This document shows positions 62,417-64,000 of a DNA stretch of 64,000 nt, piece after piece. How positions within the stretch are numbered: the stretch's first letter is position 1; every line of letters starts with the position of its first letter. The notes under the pieces were generated by a model that saw nothing but the letters and a program-made list of their open reading frames with translations, made no database searches and was not told the origin of the DNA. The DNA is from Microthrixaceae bacterium (GTDB lineage Bacteria; Actinomycetota; Acidimicrobiia; Acidimicrobiales; Microtrichaceae), in NCBI GenBank assembly GCA_020845705.1, contig JADLFH010000016.1, forward strand, positions 1-64,000. The letters are read 5' to 3'. The translations under genes were made by a program, and so were the position numbers.

Positions 62417-64000
62417 GTGAGGCTTTCCGTTCGTCGTCGGTTGGTGGTGGCCATTGTCGTGTTGGGGGTGGTGGGGTCGGGTTGTTCGGCGTTGTCGGCG
62501 TCGGCGGGACGGTCTGAGTTGCGTGCGGCGGGGGACGCGAAGGCGGTTGGGCTGCCACCGTTGCCGTCGGGGCCCCGTGATCTGGTGGCGGAGTTGGCGC
62601 CGGGCGGGCAGGGGTCGGTTGGTGCCGGTGAGGATGTGGTGGATCGGGGTGGGCGGGATCCGGTGGCGGATCGGGTGTCTGAGGATGTGTCGGTGCGGTC
62701 GGAGGGTTCGGAGACGTGGCGGTTGGAGTCGGGGTTGCGTCAGACGGAACTCTTCATGGAGCCGAAGTGGTTTCGCGACGAGTCCGGGGCGTGGGCGCGG
62801 GTTGATCCGTCGGTGACGGCGGACCTGTCCCGACCCGGTGTGATGGTGTCTCGGGGTGCGGGGTGGCGGGCAAGTTTCGAGGCGGCTGGGCGGGTGTCGG
62901 TGTCGTTCGAGGGGCGCGTGGTTGTCTTGCGGGTTCGGGCGTCGAACCGGATGGTGGTGCCCGAGTTGGACGGGAAGGACGGGACGGCGGTGTGGTATCG
63001 GGGGGTGTGGCCGGGTGTGGACTTGCGTTATCGGGTGTCGCCGACGGGGTTGAAGGAGGACTTCGTGGTGTCGTCGCCGGAGGGTTTCGCGGCGGCGGCC
63101 GACTTTGTGGTGGAGGTGGAGTCGGAGGGCCGGTTCGTCGCGGACGAGAAGCAGCCGGGCGGGGTGGAGTTGGATTGGGATGGTGACGGCAAGGCCGTGG
63201 TGGAGGGGAAGGCGGATGGTCCGCGGTTTTCGATCCCGCCGCCTGCGGTTGCGGACGCGAGGGGTGAGGTGATCGCGTCGTCGAAGGATGTGAGTTTGGC
63301 GGTGGATCTGGCGGGGGAGCGGGGTGTGGGGCGGCGGTCGCGTGATGTGGGCGTCGCAGTGTCGCCTGCTTGGGTTGCTGGTTTGTCCGCGGAGCGGTTT
63401 CCGGTGACGGTGGATCCTCAGTTGGTGGTGATTCCGTCGTCGATGGGTGGGTCGTGGGCGTCTTACAACCAGGCGGGCACGGTCACGAATCAGGGGATGA
63501 ACCAGTGGGGGCTGTTGGGGAACTGGCGGGTCTTCGGCGACGACTACTGGCGGTTCGGGTTGGCGCCGGGGTATTCGCATTTGTGGACGACAACGGCCCC
63601 GGGGACACCGGCGCCGCAGGTGTTCGCGGCGAACTTGAAGTTGGACACGGTGGGGTATCCGACGGCGGTGCCGCCGTTCAGCGGGTCGAACTTCCCGGCG
63701 TCGACAACGGATGATCTGGTGATCGCGTGTCACGCGTCGGCGTGGAGCTATGGGGGGATGTTTCCGAACAACTCGACGTGCAGTTCGTCGGCCTATGTCG
63801 GGTGGAACTTGCAGTATTCGGTTCTGGGCTCGCATCCGTCTTCGACGTTCGTCGATGTTACGAAGCTGGTGCGGCCGTGGGTGAAGAACCAGGATCCCAA
63901 CGGTGTGTTGGGTGTGTCGATGCAGGACTGGCCTGGCACCTACACGTTCAAGCCGACAGCGATGTCGTTGGTGATCGACTGGGATCGACCGTCGTCTGTG
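62417..64000 (+). CDS. Large lipoprotein with DNRLRE-like domain, possible RHS-type protein (3' partial)
   Basis: 528 residues are visible and the frame runs off the window. GTG start with AGGGGGTG upstream; the signal peptide ends in lipobox VVGSGC. A beta-rich region with TAVWYRGVWPGVDLRYRV and GLKEDFVVSSPEGF, then a section like the DNRLRE domain (SWASYNQAGTVTNQGMNQWG, STFVDVTKLVRPWVK), are the usual N-terminal part of RHS/polymorphic secreted proteins. Codons end mainly in G with few C (GTG, TCG, TTG, GGG), unlike every other gene here, which points to horizontal origin. Confidence 0.75.
   Translation, partial: MRLSVRRRLVVAIVVLGVVGSGCSALSASAGRSELRAAGDAKAVGLPPLPSGPRDLVAELAPGGQGSVGAGEDVVDRGGRDPVADRVSEDVSVRSEGSETWRLESGLRQTELFMEPKWFRDESGAWARVDPSVTADLSRPGVMVSRGAGWRASFEAAGRVSVSFEGRVVVLRVRASNRMVVPELDGKDGTAVWYRGVWPGVDLRYRVSPTGLKEDFVVSSPEGFAAAADFVVEVESEGRFVADEKQPGGVELDWDGDGKAVVEGKADGPRFSIPPPAVADARGEVIASSKDVSLAVDLAGERGVGRRSRDVGVAVSPAWVAGLSAERFPVTVDPQLVVIPSSMGGSWASYNQAGTVTNQGMNQWGLLGNWRVFGDDYWRFGLAPGYSHLWTTTAPGTPAPQVFAANLKLDTVGYPTAVPPFSGSNFPASTTDDLVIACHASAWSYGGMFPNNSTCSSSAYVGWNLQYSVLGSHPSSTFVDVTKLVRPWVKNQDPNGVLGVSMQDWPGTYTFKPTAMSLVIDWDRPSSV

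Noticed and set aside
62228-63835. 535-codon minus-strand frame at the right end
   Set aside because: Composition is almost only Arg, Pro and His, and the plus frame has a lipoprotein signal and domain-like sequence.

Overview
The window is high-GC DNA (mostly G/C at third codon positions) with frequent GTG starts, many 4-bp ATGA/GTGA gene overlaps, luciferase-like (possibly F420-dependent) oxidoreductases, an MmpL exporter and WXG100 proteins. This points to an Actinomycetota chromosome; an Acidimicrobiia-type environmental lineage is my inference from the gene mix, not a demonstrated placement. I saw no rRNA, tRNA, CRISPR array or transposase gene.

Layout. 0-8.1 kb: one plus-strand catabolic operon (CoA ligase, alpha/beta hydrolase, luciferase-like oxidoreductase, SDR, amidase, crotonase-like protein, glutaryl-CoA-dehydrogenase-like enzyme, MaoC hydratase), which looks like CoA-dependent breakdown of an organic acid or amide. 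8.1-13.2 kb: an LLM oxidoreductase, a rhodanese-thioredoxin-AhpD-like operon behind a CsoR/CstR-type operator, and a divergent TetR/MmpL pair. 13.2-24.8 kb: a decayed gene, then a compact type VII secretion-like island (membrane Ser/Thr kinase, FnIII envelope protein, Ub-like/FHA/triple-FtsK ATPase, two WXG100-size proteins, an 818-aa repeat protein and two small helpers). 25-33 kb: cytochrome c lipoprotein, DinB-like protein, zinc alcohol dehydrogenase, acetoacetate-decarboxylase-like protein, acyl-CoA dehydrogenase, a first molybdopterin oxidoreductase with its TetR, and an Ig-like lipoprotein. 33.5-43.8 kb: membrane protein, TetR, three phytoene-desaturase-like FAD oxidoreductases interleaved with two small SCP2-like proteins, thioesterase and thiolase. 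44-51.6 kb: DUF4956-VTC pair, a decapeptide-repeat protein, an OmpR-type two-component system, and an acidic secreted protein/ApbE/ferric-reductase-like group. 51.7-64 kb: GH5 endoglycoceramidase-like lipoprotein, a fourth FAD oxidoreductase, a MobB-molybdoenzyme-nitroreductase-like-membrane protein operon, and the start of a large DNRLRE/RHS-type lipoprotein with very different codon use.

Most enzymes here act on CoA thioesters, lipids or hydrophobic substrates. The two molybdoenzymes carry type II DMSO-reductase iron-sulfur motifs but have no beta (Fe-S), gamma (heme) or chaperone gene beside them; the second sits instead with a nitroreductase-fold protein, two paralogous membrane proteins and a degenerate adenylate-forming protein. 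I consider that cluster and the stripped-down type VII-like island the best candidates for undescribed systems. Two families of dispersed palindromic repeats occupy intergenic gaps.
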